Below, in pieces: positions 31,492 through 43,010 of a DNA stretch of 64,000 bases. Location of the stretch: the NCBI RefSeq assembly GCF_024139115.2, contig NC_085141.1:365152759-365216758 (forward strand), given 5' to 3'. This DNA comes from Armigeres subalbatus (Eukaryota; Arthropoda; Insecta; Diptera; Culicidae). The notes beneath the pieces are model-generated. The model was not told where the DNA came from. It saw nothing but the letters and a program-made list of their open reading frames with translations, and searched no databases. Made by a program: the position numbers and the translations under genes. Numbering within the stretch: position 1 is the first letter of the stretch; each line of letters starts with the position of its first letter.

Positions 31492-34400
31492 TCGCTTCAA
31501 AATAGGATCGTTTTCTAATAAAACCGAACTGCGTTGTAGAAATCACCTACAACGTAGGATGCTTGTGTAGTATTGGACCACCCGCCAAATTATCATCCAC
31601 GTTCTCTCCAGACTTGATGCGTATGCCCTTGCGCCAGGGGTACTCGTGCGCACATCTATACGAATTCCGCCCATTCGAATGCAACATCATTGAATCACGT
31701 CTAACCGATCCAACAAAACCCACGGTTGAGAGGATCGCTCGTTAACATGCGGTCGCTACGTCGAATTTGTTTCCGAGGCGTAGTGTGATACGCGGATGAA
31801 CTTTTTTCGGATTGCTGGCTTTCAACATCAAGCTTTTTAAGGTGTGTCCAACATGGTTCAAAGCGTAGACAACGAGAGGGGAAAACGTGAGAGTCAGCAT
31901 AATTCGATCCTTGTCGGGGCCCCGATCAACCGTCGTTGGACCTTCAGCGCCGACAAGTACTCATAAGCAACATAGCTAGATTTAGAGAAGGTCAGGGTAG
32001 CTAGGAGAGAATATGTGCACGCTGAAATTGGACCAATAAAGTTAATTATCTCCATTCGTGCATTGGTCCCAAGTAGATACCCGTATGAGCTTATTCTTCA
32101 TTGATTAACATCTCAATTGAAATTAATTCGATGTTTATTTTTATTCGTTTTCTCATTTAACCGATTTGAATTTATAATTCCTGTACACTGAAGAGTTCTC
32201 TCTTTGCACGGGGGTTTGAACGGGTAAGTTTATTCACCGTTCGGGTGCAAGATTTCGCGTAGTTTTTGAGCCATTGAAAGACTCGCCCTAGAAGAAGGTC
32301 TCATAGCCGGGATCCCAAAATAGCATCAGCAGTCTTCCTTATTTGAGGAAGTGGCGCATAAGCTACTGTTTGTACTGAGCTTCAGCTAATACGTTACATA
32401 GTGAAATGTCTACGGGACGAAACAAGTGAAACCCGGACAGTTGCTTTCGAACTCGGACCTGGGTCCCCATCTCATCGACGAGCATGTGAACTGGTCATTT
32501 CTGCACATCCACAAAATCATGCCCTAATTGGGCTTTGGAATCACTCGTTTCTTCGTCCATTGAAGGGGCCTTCGGGCCTTCGGGCCTATAGCGAAATAGT
32601 CTTCCATGTGGACATAAAGCGCGCCATTTGGACCGGACGCCACGGCTGAAAAGCAAAAGATTTTTATTGACATTGCAGCCGGAAGAATCAGGCAAAGCTT
32701 CAAGATCTACCACACATGACGAGCAATTCTGGCTACAACTATCCCAGCAAGGAACGGGAGATACGGAAGATAGGTCCCTCGCAGCCATTCTACGATCCAA
32801 AAACCCCGGGCGGAACGTTCACGTAGTTCCCCATGCACGACGACAAGTTCTGGTAAAGAAATCCGACCAAGTTTCGCCGATCCTGAGAGGGTAATGCCAC
32901 GGGGCTCGTCGAACATTATAACACCAACCACGATGCAGGCGAGGATATGCTTCAAGAGATTATTATTTTTAGAAAATAAATTGCAGCTGTTTATTTCCAA
33001 TTTCTCACCTGCTTGATGACACACAAACATGCTTTTTTCGCCTACTTTATCATTAGGTCATATTACGTCAATATTACTTTGGTAATTTGATCAAATTTTC
33101 CTTGACCATTTTCCTTGAGAACTGCGTACTAGGCTTTATATTGGAAAGCATAGTTTGCTTGATACTTATTTAAGAAAAATAATATACACATATCAATTCT
33201 CCCATTTTAAGATCATAATGAGATATACTCTCGTTACCATTGCTAGGTATGGTCTTTGGTATATGCCACATCCAAAACCGGTCTAAACGGAAATTTAAAA
33301 GCACCTAGCCTTATTCGGTCGAATTTATGCAAATGGTAATCGTGGTCGCTAAATGTAAATTAAACCCCAAGGGTGGTCGTCTGGCCACATTAATTAAACG
33401 GAAAAGAAAAAGAAAATCTCGGAGAATCGCCTTTCTTGGTGTGAATGCTGGAAATTTCAATGCTACCGGCATCGCTAATTACTGCCGTCGGAGTTTTATC
33501 CTCGCAATAGCTTCATTGTTGAAATAGCCATTCGACGGGAAAAATATTGCGGTATTATAAAATTCAATCCTTGGGCGGATCAATTTAGATTTATTTCGCA
33601 AAAGGATTGTAATAAAATATATGAACTTTTTTTTCTCTATTCTCGACACTTTCACAATAAAACTATAGACATCAATTCGTCTGACAGCTGGAATGATTCC
33701 TACCGAAGCATTTCTCATTTTTATTGGACCCTTCAGTCAAAAATGACACCCGTCTTTCTCAACTTTGCTATGGGTCAAATGAGTGTCAGAACCTATGAAT
33801 CCTCATAGGAGCCCAGGGTGAATGGAATGGAAAAGTCCATTTTATGATAAGTCGACCCTCCTTTATTCCGGGAACAGACAGCATTGAGAAGTAACCGAAT
33901 GCGATGACCCAAAACGTGTCTGAAAATATAATAAAAATATGTTGGAGGAAAGGGAGCAATGTGCTCCATCTGAGAAAATGCTGTTAGTGTAAATTTGAAA
34001 TCCTATTAAAAAATAATTTCATTTGTATTTAAGCCTGGACCTAAACTTGAGCTTGTGCTTTGAATTAGATTTTGAGTAATAGTAAGTTACAGGAGTGTTA
34101 ATGATATTAGGAATGGAATGGACTGAAAATTGGAATCAGAAGAGAAACTTGACACGATATATCAATTGGTATAGGTCTGAAACAGAAATAAATATGGTAC
34201 TTAGAATAATAAATTGTTAAACATCAGATTGAATTTGGTTCATTTTGGCTTCAATATAAATATTAAAATGTATCTTCTCTAAAGTACTAAGTATGTACTA
34301 AGATAAGGGCTGGAATCCTTGATGATACATATATAAGAGTTATAAAAATACGTATCCCCTTGTTATGCTGGTCACTTGTGGAGCTACAAACATCAGACAT

Positions 34401-34931
34401 TCATCGGCCATAATTAGACTGACCTATGCCAGAAGAGTTGCACGAGACTATGAGTTCCTTTATGATTCGATATGTTTTTCCAAGCTATAATTTCCATTGT
34501 ACGGCAAAGAGTGTTGATATTTCCTCATCCGGATTCCATCGATCAGATTTACAAAAAATCTTCGTGGTCTTTTATCCATGATAATCCCTCCATTCAAATG
34601 ACACCATTCGGATCCCACGAACCTGCAACTGCAACAGAGTCGCGCTGCGCATCCATGCGACTGGAGGAAAAAATCCGCAAGCTCTTTCGTCATTCCGGTT
34701 CTGTGGTTTCCATTTTTCGGCATTCGGCAAATATGTGCGCACACGGGTGGCACACATCGGTTGCGGCTTTGGATTACATGCTACTTTGGTGTAATTTTAG
34801 CCGTCAGCTCCTCGTTCGTTCGTTTGAAATGGGATGATTTTTACTTTATTTGCCCATAGCCGGCAACACAATGGAGGATATCCGCTCTCACTTGCGCCTG
34901 GTTGGAGCACCCATCGTTCTTCCTGATAACA

Positions 34932-34954
34932 GGCTGGCTGGCTGGCTGGCTGGC
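34932..34954. repeat. (GGCT)n microsatellite
   Basis: Five GGCT steps plus GGC. Confidence 0.9.
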
Positions 34955-35384
34955 GATGTGTAACCAGAAGTGAAGCAGCAAAATCGGAAAAGCCAAGCAT
35001 TACCAAACGGAACAAAAGAATGGGAGTTTTGCGTTTTATGTGGCAACCGCCTGTGATGATTTCTCTTTGAGCTCAGTTGTTAGTGAAATATTTATTTGTT
35101 GCAGTACCTGAGCAGTGTTGTGTACAGCTGAGCAAAAAAAAAATTAAGATAGGGTAAACTTGGATAATCACCCTCCGCTGTTTTTTCGCAGAATAGATAA
35201 TTCTAGGTCAAAACTTGAAGAAATCGCAGACCAGATATTTCTTCATACATCCAACAACCCAAATTAATCCACCAATCAGTGATTATGCCTTTCCCGTGCA
35301 TTATTAAACAACACACTCTATCTCAAATACGTTGTCGAAAAGTTGGTTAAAATGCTGAATTAGTTCGAAGTGTATCTACAAAAA

Positions 35385-35600
35385 TACTACGCTCTGCGCG
35401 TTTCAAAGGGACTCGTGTACGCCCCTCAAAACACAAAGTACGCACAACACCCGATCCATCGTCGCCTTGCTCAACAGTATCGGTTTACCCGGAAATCCGT
35501 GTTCGTGCATTAGTTGCCATAGCTGATCTCGATCAACTGTATCATATGCGGATTTGAAGTTGATGAATAGAAGATGTATGGGTATTGACGTGAACTAGCC
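35385..35600 (-). pseudogene. RTE-clade LINE reverse transcriptase fragment
   Basis: Minus-strand translation gives LLFINFKSAYDTVDRDQLW, QLMHEHGFPGKP and SKATMDRVLCV, the same RT block as in the copy at 37.6-37.8 kb (FIDFKAAYDTIDRDQLWQLM). The first catalytic Asp of RT (FIDFK) has become Asn here. It stops soon after LRGVHESL; neither the FADD box nor a 3' end is present. Confidence 0.8.
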
Positions 35601-35689
35601 TAGGGCTAAAACATCACTAATAAAGATTTAAAAAAAATAATAAAAATGCGTGGGTAAGGGAATACAGCTTGCGGAATAATCATCTGTTT

Positions 35690-36463
35690 AAGGATTTTAA
35701 GGCAACAGCGTACGGATTTCACTGTGGAACGAACTGTTGTATATAATGCTAAAACATAGCTTTCCTGCAGAGCTTATTAAGTTGATTCGTGCAACGCTGG
35801 ATGGATCCATCAGAATATCTGGTGAGACATCCGATTCGTTCGTGACGTAAGATGGATAGAAGCAGAGCGATGCGCTCTCTAATTTGCTATTCAACATAGC
35901 TCAGGTGCAATACGAAGATCTGGTGCGCAAAGAAACGGAACTATCATCAACAAGTCTTACATGCTCCTTGGTTTTGCGGATGACATCGACATCATTGGTG
36001 TAGATCGCAGAACAGTGGAAAAGGCTTTCGTGTGGGAGATTGGAAGAATTGGACTGATCATAAAATATGTCATTGCTAGACCATCATCGTGTTAGTTGGG
36101 CATAAACGTTTCATCGTGTTAGCCTCACGATATACGATTGCAGAAATGTTAACTTGGCTTAGAAACCTCGCAGTTAATAACTCTGGAAGTGCTGAATGAA
36201 CACTATGCAGCGAGGCTGCAATGTACTTGGTGGCTGGCAGAGAACGTGGCAGTCCAAACAGTGTTGGTCCCGAAGTGAAAATAGATGGGATGCGATTTAA
36301 GGTTGTCGACGGATTCATATATCTTGTATCACCCGTTACATGTGGTAATAACGTTAGACGCGTTTGCGTAGCCAGCTGAAGTATCGTTGCTTATAGACAC
36401 GGACAAAACTAGCTCTGTGCACATCGTTGTTTCGTCCAGTCGCCTTGTACGGTCATGACACTA
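35690..36463 (+). pseudogene. RTE-clade LINE reverse transcriptase fragment
   Basis: Plus-strand remains of RT downstream of the first catalytic block: KLIRATLDGSIRISGETSDS, then a stop, SDALSNLLFNIAQ, FADDIDIIGVDRRTVEKAF with the catalytic FADD at about 35977-35988, then FKVVDGFIYLVSPVTCGNNV and RTKLALCTSLFRPVALYGHD at 36463, where homology ends abruptly. Several stops and frameshifts. It sits head-to-head with the minus-strand fragment at 35385-35600 but is a different subfamily by residue pattern. Confidence 0.8.
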
Positions 36464-36689
36464 TGGGGATTTAGCCGGACTTAAATCGGAAAATCCACTT
36501 TCACCAATAATTTTTTTTCGAAAGTAGATACACAAGATAATAAAACCCCAAAGTCCCTACAAGGTATAGTTTTTGAGATATTCGTTATCAAAGTTGAGAA
36601 AAGGTAAAAAACGTGGTTTTCCTCTTCAAAATCTTGCTGCACTTCATTCCAGTTTTTGAAAGGATTTTTCTGATACGATACCGAGGTTT
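36464..36689. other. Short AT-rich spacer
   Basis: Separates two RTE fragments; no feature recognised. Confidence 0.5.
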
Positions 36690-38330
36690 ATTTATTCATT
36701 TATTATTAGGCTAAGGTCGGAGTGGCCTGTGCTGCACATAAAAGTCTTCTCCATTCAGCTCGGTCCAAGGCTGCACTTCGCCAACCACGCAGTCTGCGGA
36801 GGGTCCGCAAGTCGTCCTCCACCTGATCGATCCACCTTGCCCGCTGTGCATCTCGCCTTCTTGTTCCAGTCGGATCGTTGTCGAGAACCATTTTCACCGG
36901 ATTACTGTCCGACATGCCCAGTCCACCGCAGTTTTCCGATTTTCACGGTGTGAACGATGGATGGTTCTTCCAACAGCTGATGCAACTCGTGGTTCATTCG
37001 TCTCCTCCACGTACCGTTCGCCATCTGCACCCCACCATAGATGGTACGCAACACTTTCCTTTCGAAAACTCCCAGTGCGCGTTGGTTCTCCAGAGCATCG
37101 TCCAGGTCTCGTGTCCGTAGAGAACTACCGGTCTAATGAGCGTTTTGTAGATAGTCAGTTTGGTACGGCGGCGAACTCTATTCGATCGGAGCATCTTACG
37201 GAGTCTAAAGTACGTACGATTTCCAGCCACTATGCGCCTCCGAATTTTTCTCTGCTGGTGTCGTTATCGGCGGTCACCAGTGAGCCCAAGTACACGAATT
37301 CTTCAACCACCTCGATTTCGTCACCACCGATAGAAACTCGTGGTGGGTGGCTTACATTGACCTCTCTTGAGCCTCTTCCTATCATGTACTTCGTCTTCGA
37401 CGTGTTGATGACTAGTCCAATCCGTTTAGCTTCGCTTTCAGTCTGATGTAGGCTTCCTCCATCCTCTCAAAGTTACGTGCATGATATCAATGTCGTCGGC
37501 GAAACCAAATAACTGGACGGACTTCGTGATAATCGTACCACTCGTGTCAATCCCTGCCCTTCGTATTACTCCCTCCAAAGCTATGTTGAATAGCAGACAC
37601 GAAAGACCATCACCTTGCTGTAACCCTCTACGCGTTTCAGAGGGACTCGAGAATGCCCCTGAAACTCGAACTACGCACATCACCCGATCCATCGTCGCCT
37701 TGATCAACCGTATCAGTTTATCCGGAAATCCGTTTTCGTGCATTAGCTGCCATAGCTGGTCCCGATCGATTGTATCATATGCGGCTTTGAAGTCGATAAA
37801 TAGATGATATGTGGGCACGTTGTATTCGCGGCATTTCTGCAATACCTGACGTATGGCAAACACCTGGTCTGTGGTAGAGCGTTCACCCATAAATCCCGCC
37901 TGGTACTGCCCCACGAACTCTCTTGCAATTGGTGTTAGTCGGAGGCATAAAATTTGGGAGAGTACCTTGTAGGCGGCGTTCAGCAATGTGATTGCGCGGT
38001 AGTTGCTACAATCCAGCTTATCACCCTTTTTGTAGATGGGACACACGACACCTTCCATCCACTCCTGCGGCAGAACCTCATCCTCCCAAACCTTGGTAAT
38101 CACCCAGTGCAGCGCTCTAGCCAGTGCCTCACCACCGTGTTTAAACAGCTCTCCTGGTAGTTGGTCAACTCCAGGGGCTTTGTTGATTTTCATCCGGCCG
38201 ATCTCCTCCTGGATGTCCTAGAGATTCGGAGCCGGAAGTCGCATGTCCGGCGCGCGTACTCCTAGGTTCATTACCATACCGCCACCGTTGTCTTCCATAT
38301 TGCCATTCAGGTGCTCTTCGTAGTGCATGA
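36690..38330 (-). pseudogene. RTE-clade LINE, 5'-truncated pol (RT to C-terminus)
   Basis: Minus-strand element fragment. It opens with HYEEHLNGNMEDNGG (38330) and, after one stop, has an uninterrupted 251-codon frame to 37438: NKAPGVDQLPGELFKHGGEA, CPIYKKGDKLDCSNYRAITL, FVGQYQAGFMGERSTTDQVF, FIDFKAAYDTIDRDQL (first catalytic Asp), GLQQGDGLSCLLFNIALEG and GFADDIDIM (catalytic DD near 37490). A frameshift follows. Then come RRTKLTIYKTLIRPVVLYGH and the C-terminal RARWIDQVEDDLRTLRRLR ... WRRLLCAAQ (to 36706), the RTE-type tail. The 3' end is a short AT repeat (AATAAATGAATAAATAAA). Lacks the endonuclease. Reverse transcribes and inserts LINE RNA when intact; this copy cannot. Confidence 0.9.
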
Positions 38331-39060
38331 TCAAAACTCACCCGCGATCTTATTTTTAAATTATCAAGTGATAAAAACTCGCCAGCGATCAAGAATCGTT
38401 TGAAAATCGTATCTTGATTTTAAGCATTTACCGTTACATTTTTAACTCTTTTTCCTTACTACCATGAAACCAAATAGTAAAGAATAATTTTTAAATGAAA
38501 ATTCTTTGTTTATTATCGTTTGAGTACAAAATTGAGAGAAGTTATCGCCGGCGACAACTCGCCTACTGTTTTCACGTGAAAAGTTTTCGCATGAAAATTG
38601 CAATCATTATCGTCTAATAATGATTCAGCACAGCACTGTTAGTAGGTGGTTTTTGCTTTACCGTGTTTACCATTGCGCCTCCACAAAAATCACAGGAACG
38701 ATTATTAGGCATTGTTGGATCTGGCTTCACTCTGATAAGTGATACGACCGTGCCAGTTTTTACACAGCGATTTTTACGAACTATTATTCTGCTGCAGAAA
38801 GCAGAAGGAACTAACTACACCGAACACCGAGCAGGAACACGATTAAACGCTTGAAAACTGATTTAATTTTTAAGCGCAAACCATATCGTGTGAAGTCTCT
38901 ATCAACCGAGCATGGCATATGCAAACTGTGAAGGATCGCGCCTTGGATGACCGAAACGACGCACAAAACTAACACACGATCCTCCAAACACAAATCAATC
39001 ACCATCGCTGTCCCTCGACGAGAAAAAGTCACTCCATGCCCGTCCGGTGGCATATGCAAA
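38331..39060. other. Gap
   Basis: Short similar blocks ACTCACCCGCGATC and ACTCGCCAGCGATC near 38336-38392 hint at a small duplication. GGCATATGCAAACT occurs at 38913-38928 and 39049-39062. No gene recognised. Confidence 0.5.
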
Positions 39061-39305
39061 CTCTATTAGGCCGAAAATGGTTTGGCTGAATATGTCATTC
39101 GGCCAAAAGGGGCATTCGGCCGAAAGCGGCATATGACTAAAAGAGAATAGTTTAGCTGAAAAACTTGTGTGGTCTAATAGGACGATGGGCGATAATGCCT
39201 ATGGTCCAAAATGATTTTTTGGCCGTAAATGTCCTTTGGCCAAACATTTCTTTTGGCCGAAACAGTCATTTGGCCGAACAAGTATGTTGAAGTTTTATAT
39301 CTTTA
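39061..39305. repeat. GGCCGAAAATGTCATT-type degenerate minisatellite (left part)
   Basis: Recurrent TTTGGCCGAA / GGCATTCGGCCGAAA / CATTTGGCCGAAC blocks every 15-25 bp. It is interrupted by the TA-flanked element and resumes at about 40140. Confidence 0.8.
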
Positions 39306-40027
39306 TAGGGGAAGTGTACCGGTTTTGGCCATGTTCCTAATTTGGCCAATTTTGCGAATAACTCCAAAAATAAAGTAACTCGCAAGGGTTTTATTAGTTC
39401 CTACAAGAGATATATCCAAGGGGCAACTAACTCTAAACATTCGACAGTATCCAAAAATACTAACAAATACTAGAGAAAAACTACGTCGTATCTACGGTAA
39501 ATTGATCGAAGAGCCCTGGTTGGAAAAGCATGACACGCAACGCCACCCAGTCGATACAATCCACCCAGTATTAGGCAACAGTTTCAGTCTACTTTAAATT
39601 CTTAAAAAAATTTTGAACAACTATATCTATTATTATTTCTTTTTGAGCAATCTTTAGGGCCTACGCTTTGGTTTGATGCCATTCGTATAATATAAAATGC
39701 GGTTTGAAAGTTTTCTAGGATCTGTAGAAGGCAGAAATCAGGTGTTTCCAATACGGGGAGCACTGTATTTCATCAACAAACGCCATAACAACCGAACTAG
39801 CAACCGTTTATTTCTTTGATGGAAATCGTGAATACTAGAAATATCACGAAATACTATTGCGGGACAATGAGTAATATTTTCGCAAAGTTTAGAGTTACTT
39901 GCCCCTTGGATATATCCCTCACGCTTCAACGCTGTTTCAACTGATCGATTATTTTGAAAAAATATGTATTTTTCAGGGTTGGCCAAATTAGGTCTCTAAG
40001 TTGGCCAAAACCGGTGCACTTCCCCTA
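39306..40027. mobile_element. TA-flanked MITE, about 720 bp
   Basis: TA-GGGGAAGTGTACCGGTTTTG at the left is the complement of CCAAAACCGGTGCACTTCCCC-TA at the right, with one mismatch in the first 22 bp. The similarity extends through CCTAATTTGGCCAA to about 45 bp. The interior is AT-rich and non-coding. Confidence 0.85.
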
Positions 40028-40310
40028 TTTTATTTTTCGCTGAGAAGAGAGAAACGAGGAGTGAAAAGTGAGACGACTCGATTTATGATTTCTACTGTAT
40101 CATTTGTTACATCTCGCTTCTCAATTATCATTAATTACTTCAACATTTTTGGCCATAAAACCCTTTCAACAAACGACATTTACGGTCGAAAGATCCGTTC
40201 GGCCAAATGACATTTTTGGCTATATGCTTTGTTTCACTTAAATGACATTCTTGGACAAATGACCCTCTCTGCCAAACGACCATTATTGCTCCCTTGAAGT
40301 GAATGTTTCG
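40028..40310. repeat. Minisatellite (right part) and GAAGTGAG scrap
   Basis: 40045-40080 carries GAGAAGAGAGAAACGAGGAG-like DNA; 40145-40290 resumes the GGCCGAA/GGCCAAATGACATT theme of 39061-39305. Confidence 0.6.
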
Positions 40311-40884
40311 AACAGAAAGCCCGGAGTTTTGGCAACACTTTTCGTGCATTATGGCGCAAGCGGTGGCAAAAATTAATACATGTTTATGCCTATGTTTGCA
40401 CATCAATCTCATCTTCGTTGGATTTCATATTCATATGGGATAAATATGCGACTGTGAGTTGTACAGTTATTAAAACAATCAACGGAATTTCGCCAGTGGC
40501 GATAGTTGAATTCACCAAATTTGCTGTGCTATATTTGGCCACCTTTTAATTAAAAATATAAACATGAACTATTTCATATCAAAGATTAGTAAACGAATTT
40601 TATGAATAGTGTTTGAGATTTTGTACGTATATTATTCCTAAGTTTGAGGATTTGGTCAGTTTTTCGGCATTTATTTTTATTTATTTTATATTCTTATATT
40701 TATTTGGTAGGCACTCTGTGTTCTTATTCGCTACTGTGCCGTGATCTACTGTGGTACTCTGCTGTACATAATCAACACAGAATCTATTTTTAGATGTTCA
40801 TAATTCGCTATCGTTGTTGTTGCCAGCCCATCCCATCGTGAGTCCATTGTGTCCATTTGTGATTCCAGTGATCGTTGTTTTGAG
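40311..40884. other. AT-rich gap
   Basis: No recognised feature. Confidence 0.5.
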
Positions 40885-41935
40885 AAGTGAAAATTGAAAA
40901 GTGAAATATAAAAAGTGAAAATTTAGATGTTGGAAATGATTACTGAGAAATGAGTAGTCAGAAGTGAGATATAAGAAGTCAAAACTAAGAAGTGAAAAGT
41001 GAAAAATGAGAAGACAAAAACTAATAGAGTAAAATGAGAAGTGAGAAATTCGAAGTGTGGAATGAAAGTGAAAAGTAAGAAATGAGAAGTGACTACTGCG
41101 AAGTAAGAAGTGAGTAGTGAGAAATGAGAAGTGAGAAGAGAGAAGTTAGAAGTACGAAATTCGAAGTACGAAGTGAGTAGTGAAAAGTGAACTTTTCACA
41201 AGTGAAAAGTGAGAAGTGAAAAGCTGTAAGTTCGAAGTGAAAAGTGATAACTGAGAAATAAGAGTCAAAATGAGATATAGGAAGTTATAAGTGAGAAGGG
41301 AAATTAGTGATATCAGAAGTGAGAAGTGTGAAAAAAGAATTGAGTGGGAAGTGAGAAATGGGAAGTGAAAAATTCGAAGTGCGAAGTGAAAAGTACTGTA
41401 AAAGATAAAAGTTAGAAATGCAAAGTTATAAGTGAGAAGTGAAAAGTGAAAATTGTGAAGTGAGAAATAAATAGAGTGAAGTTTAAAGTTTGAAGTCAGA
41501 AGTGAGAAATTGGAAGCGTGAAATGAAAAGTGAGAAGTGAGAAATGAGAAATGAGGAGTGCAAATTGAGAAGTGAGAAGATAGTGGTGGGATGTGTAAAA
41601 TGAGAAGTTAGAAGTGAGAAGTATGAAGTGTGAAGTAGTAGTGAGAAGCGACAAGTTAGAAGTTAAAAGTGAAAAGTGATAAGTGAAAAATGAGAAGTCA
41701 GAAGTGTGATGTAAGAAGTTTTAAGTGTGCAAAGAGAAGTGAGAAGTGAGATGTCTTGCATGTCTTCACTCACTTCTCACTACTCAACATCTCATTTCTC
41801 ACTTCCCAATTATCGTCTCTCGTTTGATGTAAGAAGTTATAAGTGAGAAAAGAGAAGTGCGAAATGAGATGTTAGATGTTTTGTATCTCTTCACTCACTT
41901 CTCACTCCTCAACATCTCACTTCTCAATTCCCAAT
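40885..41935. repeat. GAAGTGAGAA-type minisatellite with inverted end
   Basis: Purine-rich 7-10 bp steps (GTGAGAAGTGAAAAGTGAGA and variants) from 40885 to about 41755. The strand then flips to the pyrimidine form (CTTCACTCACTTCTCACTAC) at 41761-41820. The purine-to-pyrimidine hairpin unit is repeated at 41826-41935. Related pyrimidine-rich scraps lie at 47400-47520, 50010-50070 and 53589-53690. Confidence 0.9.
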
Positions 41936-42344
41936 TCGGAACTCTGGCAGCACTGTTATACTACTTGTTACGGTCTTTTTGTTGTACGATAACTAATATA
42001 AATTATATTGTGACATTGATCCTATTAATTATATTTTATTGCAATTTTTGTACTGTGAGTATCTTAATATGGATGTTTAATAGTTAACAGTTTGAATGAT
42101 ATGCTATAAAGTGATAAAATAGGATTTTTTGTGGAGGGGTGAAACAGATGAAATTAGAATAAGCTGTAGTTCCTTAGCTGTATTGGTACTGATTGCTGCT
42201 GTTGTTGCTGTTGCTGTGTGGTTGTTGTATGCTCTTGGTGCGAAAAATAAGTGATTAATCTGAATGTTTGGATGGTTAGGTAACTCAAACTAGTGGTTCT
42301 TTTTACTGTTGCGAGAGTCCATATACATTTATTTGCTATACAGA

Positions 42345-42575
42345 TTTAGCGTAAACCGAGCGAACGGGCGTCTTGCACAATCTAGCCGTTGGTTCGAGCT
42401 TTGGTGTAGTGGTGCTGAAGTAGTTCGAATTTCGCACACTGTGTGGTTCTGTTGTGCTTGATGTATAGAAGTTCTGCATCAGTAGATAGATTTGGTGAAA
42501 TTTAGGCGAACGGGCGTCGTACATACTATAGCCGTTGGTTCGTGCGTTATGTATTGGTGCTGAAGTAGTCTAGAT
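42345..42575 (+). promoter_or_regulatory. 145-bp direct repeat in the LINE leader
   Basis: GCGAACGGGCGTC ... TAGCCGTTGGTTCG ... GGTGCTGAAGTAGT occurs at 42360-42424 and again at 42506-42569. Tandem blocks in LINE leaders can act as internal promoters; that role is inference only. Confidence 0.55.
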
Positions 42576-43010
42576 AGTAACACACTAAGTACTAAAAAAA
42601 ATTGCGAACAAACTTGTATGCAATTCATAGTCTGTCTGGGTGGCTTTTAGTCTATTTTGAAAGAGTGAGCTGTATGAATGATTATTTGGATGCATCTAGA
42701 GCCTCTACAATTGATTCATATAGTACTCTCATATGTAGCAAATGTGTATCTGTACGTTATTTGATGACAATATATTATATTATGGCTTATGAAAATCTCA
42801 TGAATTAAAAAACCCGAATTTAAAACAAGAATTAAAATATAAAATTTTTTTATTCACTTATTAGCTTTTCATATTTATAGATTTGTGTACAGTAAATAAC
42901 TTTCATTATCATTTTGGCGTGTTTGTGTGCATGCGTAATACGTTTGTCTCCTTTACAGCTGTGCTTTGTATCACTGTTGATTGATTTTCGATCTGGTATA
43001 TCTGTTACTG

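Larger units (their letters stand above)
31071..35384. other. 4.3-kb stretch without recognised genes
   Basis: Contains a MITE-like hairpin (31408-31491) and a GGCT microsatellite (34932-34954). Open frames at 32401-32894 on both strands and 34460-34837 have no identifiable domain. GGGGCCTTCGGGCCTTCGGG at 32569-32588 is a tiny tandem duplication. The remainder looks like ordinary AT-rich intergenic or intronic DNA. Confidence 0.5.

Noticed and set aside
32401..32894. Overlapping plus and minus frames with some protein-like composition
   Set aside because: No motif recognised on either strand; cannot decide between chance and an old transposon relic.
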